Source: JAXLYE01 sp046351595
GTDB taxonomy: Bacteria; Myxococcota_A; Polyangia; Palsa-1104; JAEUJZ01
Reading direction: 5' to 3'
NCBI GenBank assembly: GCA_046351595.1
Contig: JAXLYE010000004.1
Span: 124,001 to 188,000 of the forward strand
Length of the DNA stretch: 64,000 nt
Made by a program: the position numbers and the translations under genes. Under the pieces are notes generated by a model, which saw nothing but the letters and a program-made list of their open reading frames with translations, was not told where the DNA came from and did not search any database. Shown one piece after another: positions 7,569 through 15,854 of this stretch; the first letter of the stretch is position 1, and every line of letters begins with the position of its first letter.

Positions 7569-9923
7569 TCACGGCCTGCGGCCCCAGCTCCACTCCGCGC
7601 CGCCGAAGATCTGGCGGAAGCCGGCGGGCTGGATGCCCGACGGCGCGCGGTTGGCGATGTAGATCTGATCCGTCAGGTTCTTCCCAGAGACATACAGCGT
7701 CAGCCCGATGCGCTCGATCGTGTACCCGATCCGCGCGTCCAGGACCGCGTACTGCGGCAGCGCGCCGAGCAGGCCGTCGGGAGACGGCGCGGGCGTGTTC
7801 TCGCGATCCGCGAACTGCGCCGCGACGTACGTCAGGCCGAGCTGCGCGGACAGGCCGCTGCGGTGGCTGAAGCGCAGCTGCGCGTAGAGCGTGTGCTCGG
7901 GCGCATAGGGGAGGCGGTTGCCGTCGTACAGCCCGCCGACGAACGCGGCGAGCGGCAGGTAGGTGTAGTTGACGGTCAGGGACAGCGTGGCGCCCGGGGT
8001 TTCAAACAGCGACAGCAGGTCGAACTGCACGCTCGCTTCCAGCCCGCTGTGGCGGCTGTGGCCGGTGTTGTAGCTGTTTCCCGAAACCACGCCGCCGGCC
8101 TCGCTCGGCGGGATGATCTGGTTCTGGAACTCCAGAAGGAAGCCGGCCATATCGACGGCGAGCCAGCGTCCGCGGCGCAGCCGGGCGCCGAGCTCGAAGT
8201 TCCACGACAGCTCGGGATCGAGCTCGAGGTTCTGGCCGGAGGCCGAGACCGCATCTTGCGTGCGCGGCGGGGCGTAGCCGCGGTGGACGCCGCCGTACAG
8301 GGTCAGCGGCTCCGCGACATCGGCCGCGATCCCGAGGCCGGGGATGAGCGCGTAGGAGACGGCGCGGCCGAAGACGTCGGTGTCGCTGCCGGTCAACAGG
8401 CCGCTCGGCAGCGTGGTCGGGACGCGCACGATGCGGCGGTCGCTGAAGAAGCTCTCGATGCGCAGGCCGGGTGTTATGTGCAGCTTGTCCCAGAACGAGA
8501 AGCGGTTCTGCACGGCGGCGGCGAGCGCATAGCCGTTGCGGATCTCGTCATCGCGCGGATCGCCGGCCTCCGCGGTCGGGAAGGAGCCGAGGAGGATCTG
8601 CGTGCGCGCGCGCTCGTAGTGGAAGCGCAGGAGGGCCACGAGCTCGCCCTGCACGCGCGGGGCGGACCAGCTCCACGACAGGCGCGGCTCGACGCCGGCG
8701 ACGTGGAACATGCGATCGCGCAGCGCCGTCGAGCGGCGGAAGAACAGGCTGCCGCCTGCGCCGGTCGGAGTGACGTCGGGATCCCCGGGTGCGCCGCAGC
8801 GCCCGCGCTCGTCGCAGGCGCGCTCGTAGTCGGTCCCGGTCCCGGTCCGATCGAACTCCTGGCGGCGCCAGACGCGCCCGGTCTCGTACGCATACACCGA
8901 CGTGCGCAGCAGCAGCTTGTCCGTGAACAGGTGCTGCAGCGTCGCGCCGAGCGCGTAGCGGCGGATCACGAAGCGGTCGTGCACGGCCAGGCTCAGCGTC
9001 GGATCGAGCTCGTACTGCGGCGTGGTCAGGCCCAGGTACGTAGCGCGCGAGGACTCATCGTAGAAGCTCAGCTTCAGGCCCAGGATCGAGCGCGGCGTGA
9101 GCTGCAGGCGCAGCTTGCCCATGACGTCCGTGACCGCGACATCGAGGCGGCGCGGGCCCTCGAAGCGGCGGTGGAAGACGTCGAGGCGCCAGCCGATCGG
9201 CCCGTGCGTATTGCCGACCCCGGCCTGCGCGAGCAGGTAGCCGAACGAGCCGTAGCGCAGCTCGGCGTTGGCCGCGAGCTGCCGCGGCGGATCGCGCGTG
9301 ATGTAGTTTACGACGCCGCCGACGGTCTGCGGGCCGAACAGGATCTGGCCGCTGCCCTTGACGACCTCGATGCGGTCCATGCGCTCGATGGGCGGTGAGT
9401 AGTACGCCTCGGGCGAGCCGTAGGGGTTCAGCGTCACCGGCATCCCGTCTTCGAGCAGCAGGATCTTGCGGCTGCGGTTGGGATCCAGGCCGCGCACGCC
9501 GAGGTTCATGCGCAGGCCGAGCCCGTCCTCGGGGACGATGTGCAGGCCGGGGACCGTGCGCAGCGCCTCGCTGCTGCTCTGCGGCGCGAGCTGGCGGAGC
9601 TCCTCACGGCGCAGGACGGACGCGGTCCCGGGGACCCGATCCAGCGCGCGCGGCGCACGGCCGATGACGTCAACGCGCGGCGCCACCCACGCCGGGCTCG
9701 GGGCCGAGGCGGCGGGCGGTGCCCCCGAAGGTGACGTCTCGGCGGTCGGCGGTGGTGGTGACGGCGGGTCCTGCGCGCTCGGCGGCGCCGTCGCTGCGCC
9801 GGGTGGCGGCGGGCTCGCGGCCGGTGCCGGCGGTTCCTGCGCGAATGCCGGCGCGGCGGCACTCAGCACGCCCGTACAGAGCAGAAAGAGGCCCGAGGCG
9901 GCGAGGGTGCGGCGCTCAGTCAT
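7569..9923 (-). CDS. TonB-dependent outer-membrane receptor (FecA-like plug)
   Basis: A 784-residue receptor: Sec signal peptide ending PAFAQ, a Pro/Ala-rich spacer to about residue 75, a plug domain with VDVIGRAP, RTVPGLHIV, GVRGLDPNRSRK and IEVVKGSGQILFGPQTVGG, and a 22-strand-type barrel ending in an aromatic-rich strand. The plug resembles receptors for ferric citrate and other siderophores. The start overlaps the stop of the upstream hydroxylase-imelysin gene by eight bases (ATGACTGA), so the genes are translationally coupled. With tonB and Fur-like sites upstream, iron or an iron chelate is the likely cargo. The exact ligand is not predictable. Confidence 0.9.
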   Translation of the reverse strand: MTERRTLAASGLFLLCTGVLSAAAPAFAQEPPAPAASPPPPGAATAPPSAQDPPSPPPPTAETSPSGAPPAASAPSPAWVAPRVDVIGRAPRALDRVPGTASVLRREELRQLAPQSSSEALRTVPGLHIVPEDGLGLRMNLGVRGLDPNRSRKILLLEDGMPVTLNPYGSPEAYYSPPIERMDRIEVVKGSGQILFGPQTVGGVVNYITRDPPRQLAANAELRYGSFGYLLAQAGVGNTHGPIGWRLDVFHRRFEGPRRLDVAVTDVMGKLRLQLTPRSILGLKLSFYDESSRATYLGLTTPQYELDPTLSLAVHDRFVIRRYALGATLQHLFTDKLLLRTSVYAYETGRVWRRQEFDRTGTGTDYERACDERGRCGAPGDPDVTPTGAGGSLFFRRSTALRDRMFHVAGVEPRLSWSWSAPRVQGELVALLRFHYERARTQILLGSFPTAEAGDPRDDEIRNGYALAAAVQNRFSFWDKLHITPGLRIESFFSDRRIVRVPTTLPSGLLTGSDTDVFGRAVSYALIPGLGIAADVAEPLTLYGGVHRGYAPPRTQDAVSASGQNLELDPELSWNFELGARLRRGRWLAVDMAGFLLEFQNQIIPPSEAGGVVSGNSYNTGHSRHSGLEASVQFDLLSLFETPGATLSLTVNYTYLPLAAFVGGLYDGNRLPYAPEHTLYAQLRFSHRSGLSAQLGLTYVAAQFADRENTPAPSPDGLLGALPQYAVLDARIGYTIERIGLTLYVSGKNLTDQIYIANRAPSGIQPAGFRQIFGGAEWSWGRRP

Positions 9924-12033
9924 GATCGCCCTCGACCCGCTTGGACGAGATGGCGAGCGCCATCGAGAACTCGAGCTTCAGGAAGCCGGTGACCTCCTTC
10001 ACCGCGTCATGCACGCGCTGCACCGCCGCGGGCTCGAAGACCAGCGCCCGCGCGAGGCTGTCGCCCGGCACCGCCGCCACCGCGGCCTCCGCCGCCGCGA
10101 CGTCCGCGCGCGCCGTCTCGGCCAGGCCCGGCGCACCGACCGCCTCGAGCAGATCGTCGAAGCCCAGCTCCGCGCCGCTCGGGCAGCCGAACAGCAGCAC
10201 CTTCAGCCCGGTGAGGTTGCTCTGCAGGTGCTGCTTGCCGCGGTCGGCCCACGGCGACTCCAGCGCCTCGGGGCACGGCGGCGCCGCGCACTCTGGCTTG
10301 AGCCCGAGCGGCAGGGCGAGCTTGCGATCCTTGACCTCGGTGTCCAGGAAGAACAGCGCCTCGGCGGTCGCGCTGATCGCGGCCTGCTGCGTCAGAAAGA
10401 GCCTGCTGCCGCGGCCCGCTCCGGTGAGCTCGGACAGGAACCCGCCGGACTCCCAGGCGGCGAGCAGCTCGCGCAGCCGCGCCGAGAGATCGGCCGCCGC
10501 GCGCTGCGCATATCCCGCCTTGCGCCGCGCGAGCCCGTCGGCAGACAGGGCCGCCCAGGCGCCGGTCGTATTGATCGCAGACTGCGGCCCGCAGGCGTTG
10601 TCCGCGCCCTCGTAGAACAGCAGGTACTCAAGCGCACCGAGGCCGCGCGTGCTAGTCGCCGTCGTGGTGAAGGCCGCGCCCTCGTACGCCTTGGCCACCA
10701 GCTGCTCCTCGATGAGGCAGCGGTTCACGTCGGGCCAGGCATAGATCGGCTCGCGCAGCCCCTTGCCGCCGAGCGTCAGGAAGTCGGCGGCCGGGCCGTA
10801 GCGCAAGAGCTCTGCCACCTGCCAGGCATCGATTGCCCGCGCCCACGCCGCCCGCGCCGCCGCCGTCGTCGTCGTCGTCGGTTGGGACGACAGGCTCGCG
10901 CACGCCGCGGCCAGCTCGTCCGCCGCGACCGACGCCGCGCGGTAGGTTTCGACCGTGCACTGCCCGAACGACTGCAGGAGCGCGGCGCGATCCAGGCGCT
11001 TCGACGTGCAGCCGCCCCCGCACGAGATCAGCACCAGCGCGCCCAGCCCGGCCGCCGCGAGCCGGTGCCGCTGCGCCCCGCCGAGCGCGCGCTGCACGAC
11101 GACCTGGATGGGCCGGAACAGCAGCGTCAAGACCCCGGTCTGGCTCCGCGCGACCTGCGCGTACTCGCCGGACAGGCCGAAGCGCAGGCGCTCCGGGCGC
11201 GACGTGGTGTACAGCGAGCCGCCGAGCCAGTCCCAGATCGCCAGCACCGTGCCGAAGTTGCGATCGTGGTGGCGCGGATCGCGGCTGTGGTGGATCTGGT
11301 GCTGCGCCGGGCTGACCAGCACGCGCTCGATGCGCGGCCCGTACGAGAGGAAGACGTGCGAGTGGCGCAGGTTGGCGCCGCAGAGCGTCCAGACGAAGCC
11401 GATCGCCTCGACGCCCAGCACCTCGAACAGGCGCAGCGCGGGGCCGCACAGCCAGGCAAAAAAGCCGGTCACCACGCCCAGCGCCAGCGCGCCGCGCGCC
11501 GTATTGATCGCCACCTCGAGCGGGTGCGTGCGGTACAGCGTGAAGGGAGTCAGCACCTCGGCCGAGTGGTGGACCTTGTGGAACTCCCACAGCCACGGGA
11601 TCCGGTGCATCAGGCGGTGGACGAAGAAGCGGCTCCAGTCGTCCGCCAGGAAGCCGCACAGCGTGAACGCCGCCGCCGCGCCGAGCGGCGAAAAGGTGTG
11701 TGAAGGCGTCCCGAGCCCGTGCCGCAGAAGACCCGCGGTGCCCGCGGCCACGGCCAGCATCGACAGCGGCAACCAGCCGAGCAGCCCCGCGCGCAGCAGC
11801 GCCTTGATCGCGATCAGCTGGTAGTCGAGCCGCGCCGAGCGGTGCAGCCAGAGCCGCGGCGACAGCAGGCGCCCGAGGAGCAGCGGCAGCGCGACGCCGC
11901 GCGCGATCAGGAGCAGAGCCGAGAGCAGGCCCGCCCCGAGCAGCGCCGGCAAAAAGACCCGCTTGCCGGGATCGAGCAGCGCGTCCGCGGGCTCGCGCAG
12001 GGCCGCCTCCAGGAACAGAGTCAGGCTCGCCAT
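9916..12033 (-). CDS. Fusion: fatty-acid hydroxylase (sterol desaturase family) + imelysin-like lipoprotein domain
   Basis: The open frame encodes 705 residues. Residues 1-312 are an integral-membrane fatty-acid hydroxylase with the di-iron His clusters HRLMH (139-143), HKVHH (152-156) and HQIHH (245-249). Residues about 345-695 match imelysin-like proteins (peptidase M75/IrpA group, periplasmic iron-linked proteins), including the block TRGLGALEYLLF; the His of the GxHxxE motif is not seen. Between the two lies GALVLISC (Cys338), which looks exactly like a lipoprotein signal, and a GTG at 11097 (residue 313) could start a separate 393-residue lipoprotein. No stop codon separates the halves. 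It lies four bases after the start-side neighbour's stop and overlaps the receptor gene. Confidence 0.85.
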   Translation of the reverse strand: MASLTLFLEAALREPADALLDPGKRVFLPALLGAGLLSALLLIARGVALPLLLGRLLSPRLWLHRSARLDYQLIAIKALLRAGLLGWLPLSMLAVAAGTAGLLRHGLGTPSHTFSPLGAAAAFTLCGFLADDWSRFFVHRLMHRIPWLWEFHKVHHSAEVLTPFTLYRTHPLEVAINTARGALALGVVTGFFAWLCGPALRLFEVLGVEAIGFVWTLCGANLRHSHVFLSYGPRIERVLVSPAQHQIHHSRDPRHHDRNFGTVLAIWDWLGGSLYTTSRPERLRFGLSGEYAQVARSQTGVLTLLFRPIQVVVQRALGGAQRHRLAAAGLGALVLISCGGGCTSKRLDRAALLQSFGQCTVETYRAASVAADELAAACASLSSQPTTTTTAAARAAWARAIDAWQVAELLRYGPAADFLTLGGKGLREPIYAWPDVNRCLIEEQLVAKAYEGAAFTTTATSTRGLGALEYLLFYEGADNACGPQSAINTTGAWAALSADGLARRKAGYAQRAAADLSARLRELLAAWESGGFLSELTGAGRGSRLFLTQQAAISATAEALFFLDTEVKDRKLALPLGLKPECAAPPCPEALESPWADRGKQHLQSNLTGLKVLLFGCPSGAELGFDDLLEAVGAPGLAETARADVAAAEAAVAAVPGDSLARALVFEPAAVQRVHDAVKEVTGFLKLEFSMALAISSKRVEGDHD

Positions 12034-12037
12034 GGCA

Positions 12038-13477
12038 TCACTTCGCGAGCGGCAGGATCAGGACCACGCCGTCGTCGTCTTCGATGCCGGTGCCCGAGCT
12101 CTTGAGGCCGACCAGGGCGACGCGGCTCTTGTCGGGGGACACGGCGCCGGCCCACAAGAAGTCCGCGCTGCCGCCGAAGTCGATGAGCTTGTAGCCGTTG
12201 GGCGAGAAGGTGGTGTCGCGCTGCCCGTTGGCGGTGAGCATCGCGATCATCGCGTCGCTGTTGCTCTCGGTCGGGCGCCCGCCGCCGAGCAGCAGCAGCC
12301 GATCGTCCGGCAGCGCGAGCAGGCTGCGCGAGTTGTCGCTGAAGCCGGAGACGTCGATGCGGACGAACCCGCCGCTGCCGTAGCTCGGATCGAGCTGGCC
12401 GCTCGCGCTCACGCGCAGCGACACCCAGTCGAGCGACTCGCTGGCGTCGTTGCGCCCGTACCCGGTCGTCACCAGCGAGGTCCCCTGCAGCACGACGGAG
12501 TACGCCTCGGTCGCCGCGGTGAGCACGTTCTGGGTGAAGGCGCCGCCGTTCCCGAACGACGTGTCGAGCTGCCCGCTGCCGCTCACCTTGTACAGGACGG
12601 GCTTGATCACGCCGCCGTCGCTCATGTAGCCGGAGCCGATGATGCTGCCGTCGGGCAGCAGCGTCACGTTGCGCGGGCTGGCGCTGCGGTTGTTGATGTC
12701 GACCGCGCAAACACCCTGCGTGCCGAACGTCACGTCGCGCGCGCCGTCGGGCTGCAGCCGTATCAGAGCGAAGTCGGTGTCGGTGCCGCCGGCGCGCTTC
12801 TGCGCGGCGTGGACGATCAGGCGATCGTCGGGCTGCACCGCGAGGCCCCACGTCGTATCCGCGAGGTACGTCGAGCCCGAGACCTCGCCCGCGATCAGAT
12901 CGAGCGTGACGACGCCGCCGCTGCCGAACGAGGTGTCGAGCGTGCCGTCGGCGTTCCAGCGCACCAGCGCGACGTCGCGATCGCGCTCGTCTGCGGCGCC
13001 GGCGTGCTCGATGGTGCCGGAGATGACGACCTTGCCGGTGGACTGGACGACGATGCCGCGCGCGAGCTCACCGCCCTTGCCGACGGCGACATTCTTGATC
13101 GCGTAGCCGCCGCTGCCGAAGGTCGGGTCCAGCTCGCCCGCGGCGTTGAAGCGCGCGACCAGCATCTTGAAGTCCGCGGCCGCATCGGTGCCGTCGGCGA
13201 TCACGCCGGTCGCGTAGAAGCGGCCCTGCGGCTCGAAGGCGACCCCGAACAGGCGATCGTGGCCCGCCGCCGATGCAGACACGAGGCGGGGCTGGAGCTC
13301 GGCGACGCCGCCGTCGGGGCTGCCCGCATCGCCGCCGAGATCGGCGCTGTCCGTGGCGCTGCCGCTGTCGCAGCCGGCGTATAGCGCCAGCGCCAGCAGC
13401 CCGCGCGCCGCCCGGGGCCAGCGTGCCGCTCGCGCCCGGCCCTTGTGCTGAGGTGCCCTGCTCGTTCCGTCGTTCAT
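12038..13477 (-). CDS. Delta-60 repeat lipoprotein
   Basis: The 479-residue protein has a lipobox LYAGC (Cys36) after an Arg-rich N-terminus. It carries at least six copies of the delta-60 repeat, recognisable by GELDPTFGSGG, GTLDTSFGSGG, GARDVTFGTQG, GQLDTSFGNGG, GQLDPSYGSGG and GQRDTTFSPNG. These repeats are common in myxobacterial surface proteins and are expected to form a beta-propeller-like fold. I chose the ATG at 13477, which has GGAGG eight bases upstream; an in-frame ATG at 13492 lacks a site. A Fur-like box lies 40 bases upstream. The role in this uptake operon is unknown; a surface ligand-binding partner of the receptor is a guess. Confidence 0.85.
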   Translation of the reverse strand: MNDGTSRAPQHKGRARAARWPRAARGLLALALYAGCDSGSATDSADLGGDAGSPDGGVAELQPRLVSASAAGHDRLFGVAFEPQGRFYATGVIADGTDAAADFKMLVARFNAAGELDPTFGSGGYAIKNVAVGKGGELARGIVVQSTGKVVISGTIEHAGAADERDRDVALVRWNADGTLDTSFGSGGVVTLDLIAGEVSGSTYLADTTWGLAVQPDDRLIVHAAQKRAGGTDTDFALIRLQPDGARDVTFGTQGVCAVDINNRSASPRNVTLLPDGSIIGSGYMSDGGVIKPVLYKVSGSGQLDTSFGNGGAFTQNVLTAATEAYSVVLQGTSLVTTGYGRNDASESLDWVSLRVSASGQLDPSYGSGGFVRIDVSGFSDNSRSLLALPDDRLLLLGGGRPTESNSDAMIAMLTANGQRDTTFSPNGYKLIDFGGSADFLWAGAVSPDKSRVALVGLKSSGTGIEDDDGVVLILPLAK

Positions 13478-13516
13478 GTCGTGGTCCTCCATGTGAGGGT
13501 CGTTCGTCCAAAAAAT

Positions 13517-13535
13517 GATTTTGAAAATCACTTTC
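13517..13535 (-). promoter_or_regulatory. Fur-box-like operator ahead of the delta-60/hydroxylase-imelysin/receptor genes
   Basis: GATTTTGAAAATCACTTTC matches 14 of 19 positions of the classical Fur consensus GATAATGATAATCATTATC when compared by eye. The site lies 40 bases upstream of the lipoprotein start, in an AT-rich island within otherwise very GC-rich DNA. Iron repression of the downstream three genes is inferred. Confidence 0.65.
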
Positions 13536-13587
13536 AAAACTACTTAACGCGGGAGCCGGGCAACCTGTCAAGCGGTTCGCCACGCGC

Positions 13588-14289
13588 TCAGTCTTCCAGG
13601 CGGAAGCGGACCGGGATGCGCAGCTCCGCGGAGGCGCCCGCGTAGTCCGGAGGCAGCGGCGGCAGCGGCGCCGCGGCGCTGACCATGCGCAGCGCCTCGA
13701 GATCCAGGAGCTCATGGCCGCACGAGCGCAGGAGCCCGGGCGCGCGCGCCAGCGTGCCGTCACGCTTGATCGTCGCGAGGACCAGCACGTCGCCCTCGAG
13801 CCGCAGCTCCAGGGCCATCGGCGGGTAGCTGCGCCGCGCGGCGACCGCCTGGGTGATGCGGCCCAGGTAGCCCGCCAGATCCGCCCCCTGCCCGCCCGGG
13901 AGCGACGTCGTCCGCGGCTGCGGCGTCGCCTGCGTCGGGGCGCTCGCTGCGGGCGCTGCGGGCGCTGCGGGCTCCATCGGCGCCGCTGCACGCGGCGGGA
14001 CCGGCAGCTCTCCCGCGAGCACGGGCGCGGGCGCAAGCGTCGGCGCGAGCGCCCTGCCCCGCCGCGGCAGCGCGCGAACAGGGCGCGGCGTCGGCGTCGG
14101 CTGCGCCGGCACGACGTCGGCCTCGGCGCTGCGCTGCGGGCGCGAGCCCGCGGGCCGCACCTCGAAGCGCAGCGGCACCGAGCGAGGCCGCTGTGCGGGC
14201 GCGGCCAGCGACAGCAGCAGCGCCGCGAGCCCGCCGTGCACGAGCAGCGAGGCGAGGCCGGGGACAGCCGTGACAGGTCCCTTCGTCAT
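13588..14289 (-). CDS. tonB: TonB-family energy transducer
   Basis: A 233-residue protein with one N-terminal hydrophobic anchor (LLVHGGLAALLLSLAA, residues 13-30), a Pro/Ala-rich periplasm-spanning region, and a C-terminal TonB-like domain beginning near YLGRITQAVAARRSYPPMA and containing LEGDVLVLATIKRDGTL, the usual TonB-family block. It is expected to pass inner-membrane proton-motive force to the outer-membrane receptor encoded downstream. No exbB/exbD are in the window. The ATG at 14289 was chosen because a signal-anchor follows directly; the longer frame upstream covers the Fur-like site. Confidence 0.82.
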   Translation of the reverse strand: MTKGPVTAVPGLASLLVHGGLAALLLSLAAPAQRPRSVPLRFEVRPAGSRPQRSAEADVVPAQPTPTPRPVRALPRRGRALAPTLAPAPVLAGELPVPPRAAAPMEPAAPAAPAASAPTQATPQPRTTSLPGGQGADLAGYLGRITQAVAARRSYPPMALELRLEGDVLVLATIKRDGTLARAPGLLRSCGHELLDLEALRMVSAAAPLPPLPPDYAGASAELRIPVRFRLED

Positions 14290-14348
14290 CGCCTTGCGAT
14301 CGCGCGCTTCCTTGCAGCGCTGCGACAGCCGGTCGTCGCCCAAAATTC

Positions 14349-14367
14349 GATTTTGAAATTCATTATC
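14349..14367 (-). promoter_or_regulatory. Fur-box-like operator ahead of tonB
   Basis: GATTTTGAAATTCATTATC agrees with the 19-bp Fur consensus at 15 of 19 positions by eye, including the complete right half TCATTATC. It lies 60 bases upstream of the tonB start, and the surrounding 40 bases are AT-rich. Together with the second site before the next gene, it supports iron-dependent control of the whole set. Confidence 0.7.
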
Positions 14368-14739
14368 AAAAATTAGGCAAGACTGGCCCCCGAAGTCAAG
14401 GCACCTCGCAGACGCCTCCGAGCACCGCGCCCAAGCTCCGCACCGCGCAGAGAGCCCCGCCAGCAGCGCAAGCGCGTGCCCCCCACAAAGGCCACCGCGG
14501 GGACAGCGATCTGCGCCCGTGCTCGCGTTCCAACCCGATCGCATAGGCGGTGCCACCGTCGCTGCTCGCGCCTTGCCGCGCGGGAGCGGGGGCCCTGCTC
14601 GCATTCTCCCGTGCCCTCATGGTCGACGTCGCTGCGGTGCAGCGGTTACCCTGTCGTGAGCACCACGCTGCGTGCGCCCGATCTCCTGGGCCCGTAGCAG
14701 CAGGACCGGCAGAACACGAGACCCCAACGCCGCTGCATC
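14368..14739. other. Intergenic region between tonB and a divergent TetR gene
   Basis: This is about 370 bases of GC-rich sequence. The only frames are Arg/Ala-rich and have no recognisable homology or ribosome site, so I see no gene. It must hold the promoters of the two divergent flanking genes. Confidence 0.5.
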
Positions 14740-15375
14740 ATGCCCGCTGCACGACGACCCCGCTCAGGCCTCCGCAAGACACCTCGCCAGGGACGGTCGC
14801 GCTTCATGGTCGATGTCATCCTGGACACCACCGCGCAGATCCTCCTGAGCGAAGGCTACGAGCAGGTCACCACCAACCGCATCGCGCAGCTGGCCGGGAT
14901 CAGCATCGGCTCGCTCTATCAGTACTTTCCCAACAAGGGAGAGATCCTGCGCGCCATCGCGCTGCGCCACAGCCAGAAGATGGCCGCGATCCTGCGCGCC
15001 CGCTTCACGCAGCTCGGAGACGTGCCGACGGAAGAGGCGGCGCGGCAGATCATCCTCGCCGAGTTCTCGGCGCACGCGGTCGAGGCCAACCTGCACCGCG
15101 CGCTGCTGCAGCAGGTGCCCAAGCCCGAGCGCGTCACTCCCGAGTGTGACGTCCACCAGATCGCGCTGACCCTGGTGCGCGGCTACCTCGCGCAGCGGTT
15201 CCCCTGGCAGAGCGACCAGCAGCTCGATCTGTCCGCGTTCATCCTCGTCCACACCATCAGCGCGCTGTCCGAGGCCGCCCTGCGCCGCCGCCCCGGGCTG
15301 CTCAGCGACGCGTCGCTGCTGACCGAGAGCGTGGCCCTGGTCGCGGCCTACCTGGAGCGCCTCCGCTGCCGGTAG
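14740..15375 (+). CDS. TetR/AcrR-family transcriptional regulator
   Basis: A 211-residue regulator with an Arg-rich N-terminal extension and the TetR helix-turn-helix: TTAQILLSEGYEQVTTNRIA, then AGISIGSLYQYFPNKGEIL. The C-terminal half resembles TetR_C proteins with a single ligand pocket; no inducer can be named. It is divergent from tonB, so it may share the control region, but no palindromic operator is obvious. The in-frame Met at 14806 (MVDVILDTT) is an alternative start, leaving 189 residues. Confidence 0.87.
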   Translation: MPAARRPRSGLRKTPRQGRSRFMVDVILDTTAQILLSEGYEQVTTNRIAQLAGISIGSLYQYFPNKGEILRAIALRHSQKMAAILRARFTQLGDVPTEEAARQIILAEFSAHAVEANLHRALLQQVPKPERVTPECDVHQIALTLVRGYLAQRFPWQSDQQLDLSAFILVHTISALSEAALRRRPGLLSDASLLTESVALVAAYLERLRCR

Positions 15376-15461
15376 CCCGGGCGCGGACCGTTCCTCGACC
15401 AAGATGGCGGCGGGCGCGACGCCGCGCGAGCGCGGGGGAACAGCGACCGCGCGCGCGCGAC

Positions 15462-15650
15462 GGGGAGCGAGTCTTGGCCATGATCACGCAGGCGGCCGGC
15501 GCGTCGAAGGGCAGCTTGCTCGACACGAGCTGGTACATGATCACGCCGAGCGCGTACACGTCGCTGCGATCGTCGACCTGCTCGGCGCCGTTGCACTGCT
15601 CGGGCGGAGTGATCCTCTCGAGGCTGCGCCAGCCGAGACAGTCCCCGGGC
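15462..15650 (-). pseudogene. Ser/Thr protein kinase remnant (subdomains VIII-IX)
   Basis: The minus strand reads LERITPPEQCNGAEQ, then DDRSDVYALGVIMYQLVSSK and LPFDAP, the activation-segment end and helix F of a Hanks-type kinase. The N-lobe, HRD and DFG motifs are absent and downstream the frame turns Arg-rich without homology. It is a fragment. A second kinase fragment with earlier motifs lies at 18155-18425 on the same strand, so both may derive from one gene split by the material between, or from two genes. Confidence 0.65.
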
Positions 15651-15772
15651 GGCAAAGCGGCTTGCCGATCACGGGCTTGTGATGGGACCGATGGGGAACG
15701 CCAGCTCGGCGCCGTTGCATCGTCGACCGAGCCCGTTCCTCGTTGCCAAGCTGCGGAGTCTGTGCGATGCGG

Positions 15773-15830
15773 TAGACAGATCACTAGACAGATCACTAGA
15801 CAGATCACTAGACAGATCACTAGACAGATC
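15773..15830 (+). repeat. 12-bp tandem repeat, about 4.8 copies
   Basis: The unit TAGACAGATCAC is repeated four times without a mismatch, followed by a partial fifth copy of ten bases. The array ends 24 bases before the start of the endonuclease/phosphatase-fold gene, so it forms part of its leader. It is recent by the lack of divergence. Copy-number variation could change promoter or leader spacing. Confidence 0.9.
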
Positions 15831-15854
15831 GCCGGGTCCGCACGAAGGAAACGC

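Noticed and set aside
15474..15854. N-terminal extension of the EEP lipoprotein through the 12-bp repeats
   Set aside because: It would place the lipoprotein signal in the middle of the protein, and the segment is the antisense of a kinase fragment; a good ribosome site precedes the ATG at 15855.
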